A stretch of DNA of 64,000 nucleotides from Flavobacterium sp. GTDB taxonomy: Bacteria > Bacteroidota > Bacteroidia > Flavobacteriales > Flavobacteriaceae. Where the stretch lies: the NCBI RefSeq assembly GCF_027531705.1, contig NZ_JAPZSP010000029.1:1-64000 (forward strand), given 5' to 3'. Below are positions 42,241 through 51,368 of this stretch, in pieces. How positions within the stretch are numbered: position 1 is the first letter of the stretch; each line of letters starts with the position of its first letter. Under the pieces are notes generated by a model. That model was not told the DNA's origin, did no database searches, and saw only the letters and a program-made list of their open reading frames with translations. A program made the position numbers and the translations under genes.

Positions 42241-43316
42241 ACCAAAACTCCGTTATACAATTTACCTTCTGCGGAAACAATGTATTGCTCGTTAGCCGAT
42301 AATCCTGATAAAACTTCTACTTGACTTCCGAATGATTTTCCGGTTCTTATCCATCTTAAAATGGCTGTTTTTCCGTTGGCTACTGTGTAGATACCTGTAA
42401 GTTGTCCTTGTTTTACCAAAGCACTTTCTGGCACCATTACTTTATCTGATTTTACAGTTGTTTCAGCTTTTGGCTTGTTAGCTATTGGAAATTGAACATT
42501 CACAAACATTCCTGATAAAATGGCTTTGTCAGTTGTATTTAAGGTTACTTTTACTAAATATTGTCCGCCAGTATTTTTAGCAGAACCACTTACTTCTGAT
42601 ACTTTTCCTGAAACTTCTTTGTTGATTGATTTCACTAAAACCTTAACCAACATTCCGTTTTTAATTTGAGCAATATCACTTTCAGAAACCATGGCGGTTA
42701 CTTGCATTCTCGAAACTCCTTCAACACTTACCAAAGGCATTCCTGGATTTGCCATATCACCTTCTTTTACAAACGTATTGGTAACTTCTCCAGAAAATGG
42801 AGCGGTAATATTAGAATATGAAAACTGTGCCATTACTTCATTTCGCATTTGTTTGGCGCCTTCTAAACCTGCTTTAGCCATTTCGTATCGCGAAGTCATA
42901 TCGTCTAATTCCTTTTGAGAAGCACTTTGCTGATTGAACAACGCTGTAAATCGTTCATAATCTTTTTTGGCATTATTATAAGCTGCAGTTGCTTGTAGAA
43001 TTGAAGCATCGACTTGCGCTTTTTTGGCTTGTAAGTCGGTGTTATTTACACTAACTAGAAGTTGTCCTGCTCCTACTTTTTGCCCCACTTTTACGTGAAC
43101 TTTAGTCACATAACCCATCATTCGGGTAGAAACATTGGCGCTATTTTCGGCTTCAATTTTCCCGCTTGCGGTTACAAATGGCGCATTAGAATCGGCAGAA
43201 ATACCGCTTACTTGAACTGCAATGGCTGGTTCGTTGTTAGTAGTTTCTTTCGTTTCCTTGCCGCATGATACGAATAAGATTGTTGAAAGGGTTAGGATAG
43301 TTATTACTTTCTTCAT
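42228..43316 (-). CDS. RND efflux periplasmic adaptor (membrane fusion protein)
   Basis: The 362-residue lipoprotein (signal MKKVITILTLSTILFVSCGK, Cys near 18) has the HlyD/AcrA layout. A barrel-sandwich/lipoyl half follows (VTKVHVKVGQKVGAGQLL near 72-90), then a helical hairpin (about 95-155), a second lipoyl half (FSGEVTNTFVKEGDMANPG), and a beta-barrel domain. It links the RND pump to the TolC-like channel. It is preceded by the TolC gene (49 bases) and followed by the pump gene. Its last residues come from a repetitive spacer. Confidence 0.92.
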   Translation of the reverse strand: MKKVITILTLSTILFVSCGKETKETTNNEPAIAVQVSGISADSNAPFVTASGKIEAENSANVSTRMMGYVTKVHVKVGQKVGAGQLLVSVNNTDLQAKKAQVDASILQATAAYNNAKKDYERFTALFNQQSASQKELDDMTSRYEMAKAGLEGAKQMRNEVMAQFSYSNITAPFSGEVTNTFVKEGDMANPGMPLVSVEGVSRMQVTAMVSESDIAQIKNGMLVKVLVKSINKEVSGKVSEVSGSAKNTGGQYLVKVTLNTTDKAILSGMFVNVQFPIANKPKAETTVKSDKVMVPESALVKQGQLTGIYTVANGKTAILRWIRTGKSFGSQVEVLSGLSANEQYIVSAEGKLYNGVLVSVQ

Positions 43317-43364
43317 AATGTTTTCTATTGTCTTAATACTTAATACTCTAATCTTAATACTCTT

Positions 43365-44678
43365 TTACTTAGTTAAAAATTGCAAATACTGCTTAGTGAA
43401 ATTATACTCGAAAACTGATTGCAAATGCTCCAATTCTTTTTGAATCATTTGGGTTTCTGATTGTAATAAATCGGTTGTTTTTTCTAATCCTTGCGTGAAA
43501 CGGTTTTGACGAATTCTGTAGGCTTCTTGAGATTGTTCAAATGCTAATTGCGAAAGATTTACTTTATTTTCGGAATCTTTTAGTTGGCGATTGGTTTTAT
43601 TTAATTCCAATTGGCTTTGTTTTTTGTATTGATCTGTTTCTACTTCGGCTTTTTGGAAATCGGCTTTGGCTTTGTCGAATTTTCCAATGGTTTTGTAACC
43701 GTCAAAAACATTCCATGATAATTGTGCACCTACTAAATAGCCTTTGGCTGAAGTTCCTAAAAAGTTTTGGTCGTACAATTCATAACTTCCGAAAGCATTT
43801 AATCTTGGTAAAAAAGCCATTTTAGACGATTGCAACATTTTTGCATAAGCATCAGACGATTTACTCATCGCTTGAATATCTTTTCTATTGCCTGATAATG
43901 AAGTGTTTATTTCTTTAATTACAATTGCATTATCTAATTCTTCCGATGGTTTGTAGATTTTTCCATTACTATCTTCATTCAATAAAAAAGCTATATAATC
44001 GGAAGCATTTTGCACATTACTTTTAGCATACTGCAATTGATTTTCGATTTCGTTTACACGAACTTGAACGTTTAGCAAATCAGTTTTTTGCAACATACCT
44101 TGTTTGAAATAGTTTTCAACTAATTTCAAATTGGCTTTTCCTGTTGAGTTGGCTTTTTCTAAAACTTTTACAGCTCTATAAGCCAATTGCAATTGCATAT
44201 AAGCTTTAGAAACTTCCAATTCTAAATACTCTTTGGTACGTTCGGTTTGCAATTGATACGCTTCCATTTTGGCTTTGGAAGCTTGTCTTCCGTACAAACC
44301 ATCTACATTGATAAGCGGTTGTTGGATTTCAAATTTGGTAGAGAAATTTTGTGTTTTGGCTGGATCATTTAACAAAGCAGGATTGAAATCGGCCATTGTC
44401 AAAATCTCCTGATTCAATTTGGAACCAAAAGCCATCAACGGATTGGTAGTTGAAATTCCGGTATGCGACATATTGATGTTGGGCAAAAAAAGTGCTGCTG
44501 ATTGGCTAAAATCTGCTTTTGCTGATTGGTAATTTTTTTCGGCAATTTTGATTTGCAAATTCTTCTCGGCGACTTTTTGTACTAATTCACTTTTAAAAAT
44601 AGCCAATGTATCTTGACCAAAACCAAAAAATGAACTCAAAAATGTTCCTGTAAAAATGATGTAACTTATTTTCTTCAT
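43365..44678 (-). CDS. TolC-family outer-membrane channel
   Basis: A 437-residue protein with a signal peptide (about residues 1-21) and the duplicated long-helix pattern of TolC-type outer-membrane efflux proteins: NLQIKIAEKNYQSAKADFSQ early and the matching QSQLELNKTNRQLKDSENKV and RQNRFTQGLEKTTDLLQSET late. Phe/Asn-rich strand segments make the barrel. It is the first gene of the efflux unit, ahead of the adaptor and RND pump. The promoter is not clear. Confidence 0.9.
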   Translation of the reverse strand: MKKISYIIFTGTFLSSFFGFGQDTLAIFKSELVQKVAEKNLQIKIAEKNYQSAKADFSQSAALFLPNINMSHTGISTTNPLMAFGSKLNQEILTMADFNPALLNDPAKTQNFSTKFEIQQPLINVDGLYGRQASKAKMEAYQLQTERTKEYLELEVSKAYMQLQLAYRAVKVLEKANSTGKANLKLVENYFKQGMLQKTDLLNVQVRVNEIENQLQYAKSNVQNASDYIAFLLNEDSNGKIYKPSEELDNAIVIKEINTSLSGNRKDIQAMSKSSDAYAKMLQSSKMAFLPRLNAFGSYELYDQNFLGTSAKGYLVGAQLSWNVFDGYKTIGKFDKAKADFQKAEVETDQYKKQSQLELNKTNRQLKDSENKVNLSQLAFEQSQEAYRIRQNRFTQGLEKTTDLLQSETQMIQKELEHLQSVFEYNFTKQYLQFLTK

Positions 44679-44784
44679 AATTTTCTATCTGAATTATGAA
44701 GCAAAAATAGATGGGTAAAAATGCGCTCACAGTAACAAGTGTTACAGAGTAACTAATGTTACCAAAAAAAGCGTTTTCATTTGG

Positions 44785-45339
44785 CTAATTTTTCAAAAAT
44801 TTGAATGCGTAAATTTTGTAAAAAAGAAAACCAAAAGTCGCTCCAAAAGTATAACCCGTTAAAATATCAATTGGAAAGTGCAATCCTAGATAAATTCGGC
44901 TATAAGCGAAGATTAATGGAAATAAAAACAACAAGTATATATGTTTGTAATATTTTCTCATTATCAAATAAACAAACACGGTAGTAGCCATTGAATTGGT
45001 AGCATGACCAGAAAAGAAACTGAAAGTATCGCTCTGTTTTACAACTCTGATAATGTCTTTTATTTGCAAATCATTACATGGTCTAAGACGTTCAAAAGTA
45101 TATTTAAAAAGATTAGCCGTTTGATCACAAATAAGAATTAAAAAAGCAATAAATAAAATCATTATTCCAAGGTTTTTTAATCCCACTTTTTTGTAAATAA
45201 GATAAAAAACCAGCAGAAAAATTGGCGTCCAATTGGTTTGTTTGGTAATAAACAACCATAAACCATCAAAAGCAGGCGAACCTAACCCGTTAAGAAAAAC
45301 AAATAATTCTTTATCGAGCGCAATTATTTTTTCGAGCAT
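44785..45339 (-). CDS. PAP2-family phosphatase
   Basis: A 184-residue integral membrane phosphatase. The three family motifs are KYTFERLRPC (K-x6-RP), FFSGHA (SGH) and SRIYLGLHFPID (SR-x5-H-x3-D), with four to five helices around them. Likely substrates are lipid phosphates such as phosphatidate, undecaprenyl pyrophosphate or lipid A phosphates. The ATG overlaps the stop codon of the TatA gene by one base, a sign of translational coupling, though the functional link to protein export is not obvious. Confidence 0.9.
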   Translation of the reverse strand: MLEKIIALDKELFVFLNGLGSPAFDGLWLFITKQTNWTPIFLLVFYLIYKKVGLKNLGIMILFIAFLILICDQTANLFKYTFERLRPCNDLQIKDIIRVVKQSDTFSFFSGHATNSMATTVFVYLIMRKYYKHIYLLFLFPLIFAYSRIYLGLHFPIDILTGYTFGATFGFLFYKIYAFKFLKN

Positions 45340-45662
45340 TATAGTTGACGTTTTATAGGCCCAGTTAAATCGTCAATAGATTCTTTGACATCTTTAAGAG
45401 GATTGATGTCCTTAGCGCCCAGATTATCTTTTATACTTTCAATTTCAGTGTTAAAACCGCTTGTTAAATCTTTTATAGAAGTATCCAAACCATTAGCTTC
45501 GGCACTTTTTTGAATTTCCGTTTTAATTTCGTTGGTTGCGTTTTTAAGTTGCGCCATACCTTTCCCAAGAGTACGAGCAATCGTTGGGATTTTGTCAGCA
45601 CCAAAAAGCATTAAGGCAATGAAAATTATAAAAATCATTTCGCCTCCACCTATTCCAAACAT
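45339..45662 (-). CDS. tatA: Twin-arginine translocase subunit TatA/TatE
   Basis: The 107-residue protein has the TatA layout: a short N-terminal membrane helix (EMIFIIFIALMLFG), the hinge GADKIPTIARTLGKG with the conserved FG-x-KP-like region (here LFGADKIP), an amphipathic helix (MAQLKNATNEIKTEI) and a charged tail. It forms the pore of the twin-arginine export system. TatC is not in the window. The gene sits 31 bases after the M1 peptidase gene and overlaps the PAP2 gene by one base. Confidence 0.9.
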   Translation of the reverse strand: MFGIGGGEMIFIIFIALMLFGADKIPTIARTLGKGMAQLKNATNEIKTEIQKSAEANGLDTSIKDLTSGFNTEIESIKDNLGAKDINPLKDVKESIDDLTGPIKRQL

Positions 45663-45693
45663 AATTTTTTATATTAAAATTAGCTCTGCAAAT

Positions 45694-47928
45694 TTAGTCA
45701 AATTTTGATTTTATTTCTTGTTTTGGCCAAGTATTATTGGTCAAATCTACATCGGCTGTTTCTTCTTTTGGATCGAGCACAATTTTGGTCACTTTTTTAT
45801 CGGTAGCAAAAGTTCGATTGGCTTCCTTATCATTCATTCTCCAAATTTGTGCAGGAAAACGATGTGTTTCGGTAGTTCCATCTTCAAAGGTTAGTTCTAC
45901 AATAATTGGCATTACCAATCCGCCTGGTTTGTCAAAAGTTACTTGATAGAAATATTTAGGCGTTTTAAGTTTAGCTTGTTCTTCTTTAGAAAACGTCTCG
46001 TTAATATATGTTTCTAATGATTTTGAATCTTTAATTTCAAAAGGCTTATTCATAGAAGCTTTAAAACTTTCGCTTCCTTCGGACACCATATAAACCATTG
46101 GTCCTTCGATGCGATTGCGTCTTCTTCTAGTTTTTAGAAAATCTTTCACTTCTTTAGGTTCGTCATTACTTACAAAGTATTTTTTTACTTCTTTGATTCC
46201 CATATCAACATTATCTGTTGTGTAAAACCATCCTCTCCAAAACCAATCAAGGTCAAAGGCAGAAGCATCTTCCATTGTTCGGAAAAAATCTTCAGGTGTT
46301 GGATGTTTGAATTTCCAACGATTTGCATAGGTTTTGAAAGCATAATCAAACAATTCTCTTCCCATAACCGTTTCACGAAGAATATTCAATGCTGCCGCAG
46401 GTTTTCCGTAAGCATTATTTCCGAATTGACGGATACTTTCAGAATTAGACATTATAGGTTCTAATCCTTTTTCGTCACCGCTCATATAAGGCACCATACT
46501 TTTGGCTGGACCACGATCAACAGGAAATTTCGGATCCCATTCTATCAACGCCATATATTCCATAAATGAGTTAAGACCTTCATCCATCCAAGTCCATTGA
46601 CGCTCATCTGAATTGACAATCATTGGGAAAAAATTGTGTCCAACTTCGTGTGCAATAACGCTCATCATTCCGTGTTTTACTCTATCAGAATATTTTCCAT
46701 CTGGTTCTGGTCGTCCCCAATTCCAACAAATCATCGGGTATTCCATACCTTGATCTTCAGCGTTTATTGAAATCGCTTTTGGATAAGGATAATCAAACGT
46801 ATGGCTTGAATAACTTTTTAATGTGTGTGCTACTATTCGAGTAGAATATTCTTCCCACAATGGATTTCCTTCTTTTGGATAAAGCGAAATTGCCATAGCT
46901 GTTTTAGAACCTAACTGCACCGCCATGGCATCGTAAATAAACTTTCTAGAAGTTGAGATTCCGAAATCTCTAACATTCTCTGCTTTAAATTTCCATGTTT
47001 TTTTCTTGTCTGAAAATCCTTTTTCGGCTACTTCAGCTTCGGCTTGTGTTACTACAATTACTGGTTTGTCAAATGATTTTTCGGCTTGTGCATAACGCGC
47101 TACTTGTGCTGGTGTAAAAACTTCGTTTCGATTCAGTAAACTTCCTGTTCCTTCCAATATATGATCGGCTGGAACGGTTATGTTTACTTCAAAATCGCCA
47201 AAAGGCAAAGCAAACTCACCTGCTCCCCAAAATTGTTGATTTTGCCAACCTTCCACATCATTATAAACCGCCATTCTTGGATAAAATTGTGCGATAACAT
47301 AAAGTCGGTTTCCATCTGGAAATTGCTCATAACCAGAACGACCACCATCTAAGCGATAATTATTGATATTATACCACCATTTAATAGAAATAGTAATTTT
47401 TTCACCTTTGGCAAGAGGCTTTGGCAACTCAATACGCATCATGGTTTGATTGATGGAGTATTGCATTGGTTTTCCTAGCGCATCATTTACATATTCTATA
47501 TTAAAACCGCCATCAAAATCTTCTTCTAGGTATTTTCTTGAAAATCCTTTTGGACTAGAAACTGGATCGGTAACATTGCTATCAACTAATGGTGAAAGTG
47601 ACTTGCGAGATTGTTGATTTTGATCTAATTGTAACCATAAATAGTCTAACGATTCCTTAGCATTATTGGTATAAGTGATGGTTTCTTTTCCGGCTAATTT
47701 GGCATTTTTATCATCTAGTTCGATGTCAATTTTATAATCCGCTTTTTGCTGATAATATTCTGGTCCAGGTGCTCCAGAAGCTGTACGATACATATTGGGC
47801 GTTGCCAACAAATCATACATTTGTTTGAATTTATCTGGGTTTTTTTCGCTTTTAGGTTTTGTAGTTGTATTATCTTGAGCGAATATAAAACTTGGAAATA
47901 GCACTAATGCTAAAAGAAATTTGTTCAT
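45694..47928 (-). CDS. M1-family metallopeptidase
   Basis: A 744-residue secreted zinc aminopeptidase-like protein. A signal peptide (about residues 1-17) precedes a long N-terminal beta domain, and the zinc site is HEVGHNFF followed by the second ligand Glu in WMDEGLNSFMEY (HExxH-x18-E). A QGMEYPMI stretch stands where other M1 enzymes have GxMEN. The C-terminal region (about 590-744) is a beta domain ending in TNNTWPKQEI. It is exported to the periplasm or surface and probably degrades peptides. The TatA gene follows, and a DUF6702 gene is upstream, a pairing common in flavobacteria. Confidence 0.92.
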   Translation of the reverse strand: MNKFLLALVLFPSFIFAQDNTTTKPKSEKNPDKFKQMYDLLATPNMYRTASGAPGPEYYQQKADYKIDIELDDKNAKLAGKETITYTNNAKESLDYLWLQLDQNQQSRKSLSPLVDSNVTDPVSSPKGFSRKYLEEDFDGGFNIEYVNDALGKPMQYSINQTMMRIELPKPLAKGEKITISIKWWYNINNYRLDGGRSGYEQFPDGNRLYVIAQFYPRMAVYNDVEGWQNQQFWGAGEFALPFGDFEVNITVPADHILEGTGSLLNRNEVFTPAQVARYAQAEKSFDKPVIVVTQAEAEVAEKGFSDKKKTWKFKAENVRDFGISTSRKFIYDAMAVQLGSKTAMAISLYPKEGNPLWEEYSTRIVAHTLKSYSSHTFDYPYPKAISINAEDQGMEYPMICWNWGRPEPDGKYSDRVKHGMMSVIAHEVGHNFFPMIVNSDERQWTWMDEGLNSFMEYMALIEWDPKFPVDRGPAKSMVPYMSGDEKGLEPIMSNSESIRQFGNNAYGKPAAALNILRETVMGRELFDYAFKTYANRWKFKHPTPEDFFRTMEDASAFDLDWFWRGWFYTTDNVDMGIKEVKKYFVSNDEPKEVKDFLKTRRRRNRIEGPMVYMVSEGSESFKASMNKPFEIKDSKSLETYINETFSKEEQAKLKTPKYFYQVTFDKPGGLVMPIIVELTFEDGTTETHRFPAQIWRMNDKEANRTFATDKKVTKIVLDPKEETADVDLTNNTWPKQEIKSKFD

Positions 47929-47997
47929 ACCTTAGTTTTTGAAGCTATAAAAGTAATTATTTTTATCTAAAGTGCTAAAATAGATATTATTTTAACT

Positions 47998-48080
47998 GTT
48001 AACACGAATTATAAATGAAATTTCACACAGATTTCACTAATTAACACGAATTTGATTCTCACTAAATTTCACTAATCTGT
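47998..48080. repeat. AACACGAATT-type intergenic repeat
   Basis: Short units such as TTAACACGAATT and TTTCACACAGATTTCACTAA alternate here. Related text is found at 50219-50280. Confidence 0.6.
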
Positions 48081-48102
48081 CAAATTAAAAAAAATATTTT
48101 CT

Positions 48103-48597
48103 TCATTTTAACATTCCTTTGGTGTTTTCGGATGTTAAAAGAAGACTGTGCTTTTCGCCATTGAACTTGGCTTGAATGATATTTTGCTGTTCATCGTGAA
48201 CTTCGGTAATGATTGAATTTTCTACTTCCAACGTCTTTATTTTGGAAATCTCTTTGATTGAAAGATAACAGATTACTACATTTTCTTCAACTTCTTTGCT
48301 AAAAAAAATCATTGGCTTTAGTTTGCCATTTACTTTTATTTGAAATTTTTCGGCTAAGTATTTTTTCATCCACTCAACATCTTGTGATGATTCTTTTTCG
48401 GTTGCAATGTAAACTTTTTGTTTGTACTTTTTTTCTAAAGCTTCATTCAAGTCATCAATAAATATTCGGGTAGTTATTTGAATCATTTTCTTTTTGGGCA
48501 CAAATTCGATTTGGTAAATAGCTGTGTAAAATTTGTGCATTCCGAAAGAGGAAAACACCAAAAATGCAATTGTGATAACTAAACCATTTTTTTTCAT
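48103..48597 (-). CDS. DUF6702 family protein
   Basis: A 164-residue protein with an N-terminal signal or anchor helix (about residues 5-20), then MHKFYTAIYQIEFVPKKKMIQITTR. The start and later IDDLNEALEKKY and YLAEKFQIKVNGK match the DUF6702 family of flavobacteria. In databases it is sometimes wrongly labelled peptidase E; no protease motif is present. Function is unknown. It lies 174 bases ahead of the M1 peptidase gene, the usual neighbour. Confidence 0.8.
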   Translation of the reverse strand: MKKNGLVITIAFLVFSSFGMHKFYTAIYQIEFVPKKKMIQITTRIFIDDLNEALEKKYKQKVYIATEKESSQDVEWMKKYLAEKFQIKVNGKLKPMIFFSKEVEENVVICYLSIKEISKIKTLEVENSIITEVHDEQQNIIQAKFNGEKHSLLLTSENTKGMLK

Positions 48598-48617
48598 TTT
48601 TCAAAAATAGGTAATTG

Positions 48618-49373
48618 CTACTTTCCTGCTAACATTTCAAGGTATTTAATTGCTAATTCTCCCATTCTGAATCGGGCAAGTGTTTTGTTTTTGGTTTTTA
48701 TAGCTTCTGCATAACCACTATCTTCTACAATGTAAAACTGGAAAGCTTTGACATATTCTTTTGGGATTCTTAGTTTTTCGATAAAATAACTTTCGTCGAA
48801 ATAATCTTCTGTTTTGGCTCTTGAGAATTCTTTCTTTTCAACTTCTACCACTTTTTTGAGCATGGCAGTTCTTCCAGACATCATATTAAACAACGGATCA
48901 AGCCCGATTGAACCACCAGTTGTACCATCAACATTTCCAGTCATATATGGATTAGAAGCTGTATTTAATTTTCGTTCAGCTGGCGTATAGGTTTTTTGAC
49001 CTTTTGGAATAATTCCCATTGCAACCGCATTGATGTGTTTGTATTGAAAAACCATTACTTCTCTTAGTTGATTCATAATAGGTTCCATTTTGACAAAAAG
49101 TAATGCTTTTTCAAAATCTTTTTGTTTCAAAATCACCTTGTTGGCTTTGTATTGAACAGATGAAAATAATATTGTATCACCAACAGAAGCATTTATTGAG
49201 AAGTAACCACCTTTTTCGGTAAGAATTCCTTTTTCGGTTCTGGAATTAATAACATAAACAGCATTAGTATCACCATATTCAGCTATAACTTTTCCATTAA
49301 GCGTTTCTCCTTGCTGTGCAAATGAAGTTAATGAAGTAATAATAAGTAGAAATAAGGCGATTAAATAACGCAT
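48618..49373 (-). CDS. CarboxypepD_reg-like secreted protein, paralog 2
   Basis: A 251-residue protein. A signal peptide (about residues 1-19) precedes a CarboxypepD_reg-like beta-sandwich (GETLNGKVIAEYGDTNAVYV, with ILTEKGGYFSINASVGDTIL). A helical C-terminal half carries INAVAMGIIPKGQKTYTPAE and the SGRTAMLKKVVEVEKKE motif. It is a clear tandem paralog of the protein at 49377-50135; the two starts are 3 bases apart in transcription order. Function is unknown; such domains are common in Bacteroidota envelope proteins. Confidence 0.82.
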   Translation of the reverse strand: MRYLIALFLLIITSLTSFAQQGETLNGKVIAEYGDTNAVYVINSRTEKGILTEKGGYFSINASVGDTILFSSVQYKANKVILKQKDFEKALLFVKMEPIMNQLREVMVFQYKHINAVAMGIIPKGQKTYTPAERKLNTASNPYMTGNVDGTTGGSIGLDPLFNMMSGRTAMLKKVVEVEKKEFSRAKTEDYFDESYFIEKLRIPKEYVKAFQFYIVEDSGYAEAIKTKNKTLARFRMGELAIKYLEMLAGK

Positions 49374-49376
49374 CGG

Positions 49377-50135
49377 CTAGTCTTTAGATTGGATGGTTTG
49401 TATATACTCTTTCGATAAATTAATCATGAGAAATTTGGCTAATGTTTTATTTTTAGTTTTAAGTGCATTTTGCAAATCGACATTTTCTACTGCATAATAT
49501 TGAAATCCTTTGACGTACTCTTGTGGAATTTTTAGTTTTTCAACAAAATAATTTTCTTCAAAAAGGTATTCTAATCTTACTAATGCTTTTTCGTTTTTCT
49601 CTACAACAACTTCTTTTTTCAGCATTTCTGTTCTGCCCGAAATCTTGTTTAAAAGTGGATCTAAAAGTCCCGTTGTTGCCGTACGAACTTTTCTTTCGGC
49701 AGGTGTATACGTTTTTTGATCTTTAGAAACAATTCCCACTGAAACGGCGTTTATCTCGCTTTTCTCAATAACAACTTCTTTCAATTCAACCGTTTTGGCG
49801 CTCATCAAAATGTAAATCAATTCTTTATCGAGATCACTTTCATTGATAATTCGGTATACTTTCTTCAACTGAACCGAAGACAATACTAACGTTTCCCCTA
49901 CTCTAGCATTGATGTAAAAATAACCTTGTTTATCGGTTACCGTTGTTTTTTCAGATTCTACATTTTCAACATTTATACCTTCTAAATCGCTTATATCAGC
50001 ATTGACCTTTCCTTTTATTTGGTAGGTTGCGCCATTTTGAGCTTGCGCCATTGTTAGAAACAAGATGAAAATAAGTTGTAAGTAAAAATGCTTCAATGTT
50101 AGTTCGTTTGATTTGTTTTGGTAAAAATATCGCAT
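49377..50135 (-). CDS. CarboxypepD_reg-like secreted protein, paralog 1
   Basis: A 252-residue protein with an N-terminal signal segment near residues 15-32 (an internal Met could be the true start). It has the same CarboxypepD_reg-like domain (YQIKGKVNADISDLEGI) and the same C-terminal block (INAVSVGIVSKDQKTYTPAE, SGRTEMLKKEVVVEKNE) as the protein that follows. It lacks the extra GNVDGTTGGSIG stretch of the paralog. The pair followed by DUF6702 and M1 peptidase may be one unit. Confidence 0.82.
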   Translation of the reverse strand: MRYFYQNKSNELTLKHFYLQLIFILFLTMAQAQNGATYQIKGKVNADISDLEGINVENVESEKTTVTDKQGYFYINARVGETLVLSSVQLKKVYRIINESDLDKELIYILMSAKTVELKEVVIEKSEINAVSVGIVSKDQKTYTPAERKVRTATTGLLDPLLNKISGRTEMLKKEVVVEKNEKALVRLEYLFEENYFVEKLKIPQEYVKGFQYYAVENVDLQNALKTKNKTLAKFLMINLSKEYIQTIQSKD

Positions 50136-50180
50136 TGTCTTCCAAAAAATTAGCCAATGGAATTGTAATTTTTTGTTAAT

Positions 50181-50373
50181 TTAACGTGAGTTCGACGTAA
50201 GCAAATTTAAATTTTAGACACGAATTGCACGAATTTACACGAATTATAATTTTAACAATTAAATTTCACGAACTAAAATCTAATAAATCAGATTTTATTG
50301 GTGTAATTTTCCATCTTCAATTAGTGTAAAATGGTGAATGTTTTTTTGGTTTTTTATATCGAACTCACGTTAA
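50181..50373. repeat. MITE-like element with 15-bp terminal inverted repeats
   Basis: TTAACGTGAGTTCGA at 50181-50195 is the exact complement of TCGAACTCACGTTAA at 50359-50373. The 193-bp interval has no gene and contains AACACGAATT-type repeat text. Clear target duplications are not seen. Confidence 0.55.
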
Positions 50374-50384
50374 TTATTAATTTG

Positions 50385-50392
50385 TAAATTTG
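50385..50392 (+). promoter_or_regulatory. -7 element of the pepE promoter
   Basis: TAAATTTG fits TANNTTTG and is 20 bases before the ATG at 50412. No good TTG is found at the right distance. Confidence 0.4.
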
Positions 50393-50411
50393 ATGAAAAT
50401 TTAAATTGAAA

Positions 50412-51119
50412 ATGAAAAATCTACTTATAGCCAGCACCTCAACCGTTCATGGTGGCGAATATCTTGACTATTTATTACCTACATTAGAAAATCATTTTGC
50501 TTCATGCAACACCATTTTGTTCATTCCTTATGCCAGACCAAGTGGCATTTCGCATGATGAATATACCGAAAAAGTTAGTGTTGCTTTTGCTAAAATAAAT
50601 AAAAAAGTAAAAGGACTTCACGAATATGAAAATCCAGCAGAGGCTATTGAAAATGCGGAAGGAATTTTTACTGGTGGCGGCAACACTTTTGTATTGGTCA
50701 CACAACTATATGAAAACAAAGTAATGTCTGTTTTAGCCAAAGCCGTAGAAAACGGAACTCCTTATCTTGGCACAAGTGCTGGAAGTAATATTACAGGTGT
50801 ATCGATGCAAACTACCAATGATATGCCGATAGTTTATCCGCCAAGTTTTGAAACATTGGGAGCGATTCCTTTTAATTTGAATCCGCATTATTTAGATCCA
50901 GATTTGCAAAGTAAACATATGGGTGAAACCCGTGAAACTAGAATAAAAGAATTTCACGCCTACAATTCTTTACCAGTTTTGGGATTAAGAGAAGGAAGTT
51001 GGCTAGACGTAAAAGGTTCTAAAATCATTTTGAAAGGCGAACTTACAGCAAGATTATTTCAACAAAACAAATCGCCTCAAGAATTGGAGCCAGGAGCTGA
51101 GTTGGGAGATTGGAGTTAG
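50412..51119 (+). CDS. pepE: Peptidase E (alpha-aspartyl dipeptidase, S51)
   Basis: The 235-residue enzyme is a class I glutamine amidotransferase-like peptidase that hydrolyses dipeptides with N-terminal aspartate. Motifs: MKNLLIASTSTVHGGEYLD at the start, FTGGGNTFVL, and the nucleophile elbow LGTSAGSNITG with the catalytic Ser near residue 119, plus FNLNPHYLDPD with a His. I start at the ATG 50412, since the upstream TTG is less likely. It stands alone, ends with a strong hairpin terminator, and the tRNA-Gly gene is on the other strand behind it. Confidence 0.92.
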   Translation: MKNLLIASTSTVHGGEYLDYLLPTLENHFASCNTILFIPYARPSGISHDEYTEKVSVAFAKINKKVKGLHEYENPAEAIENAEGIFTGGGNTFVLVTQLYENKVMSVLAKAVENGTPYLGTSAGSNITGVSMQTTNDMPIVYPPSFETLGAIPFNLNPHYLDPDLQSKHMGETRETRIKEFHAYNSLPVLGLREGSWLDVKGSKIILKGELTARLFQQNKSPQELEPGAELGDWS

Positions 51120-51128
51120 AATAAAAAA

Positions 51129-51157
51129 AACCTCTAACGTTAATTAGAGGTTTTTTG
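51129..51157. terminator. Hairpin terminator shared by pepE and tRNA-Gly
   Basis: AACCTCTAA pairs with TTAGAGGTT around CGTTAA, with A tract before and T tract after, so it can work in both directions. Confidence 0.85.
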
Positions 51158-51160
51158 CAG

Positions 51161-51233
<73 letters not shown>

Positions 51234-51368
51234 TTTTGTGAGTGCAAATATAATAGATTTGTTTCTTTGGATGCAAATTTTTTTTAATTTTTTTTTCGGC
51301 TAAATTTTGATTCTTATATTTGGACTAGCTAAGAGATTTATTTTTAATTTGTTATAAACATTTTTGCA

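Noticed and set aside
48103..48597. Peptidase E label for the DUF6702 protein
   Set aside because: No S51 nucleophile elbow or other protease motif is present. The true peptidase E is at 50412-51119.
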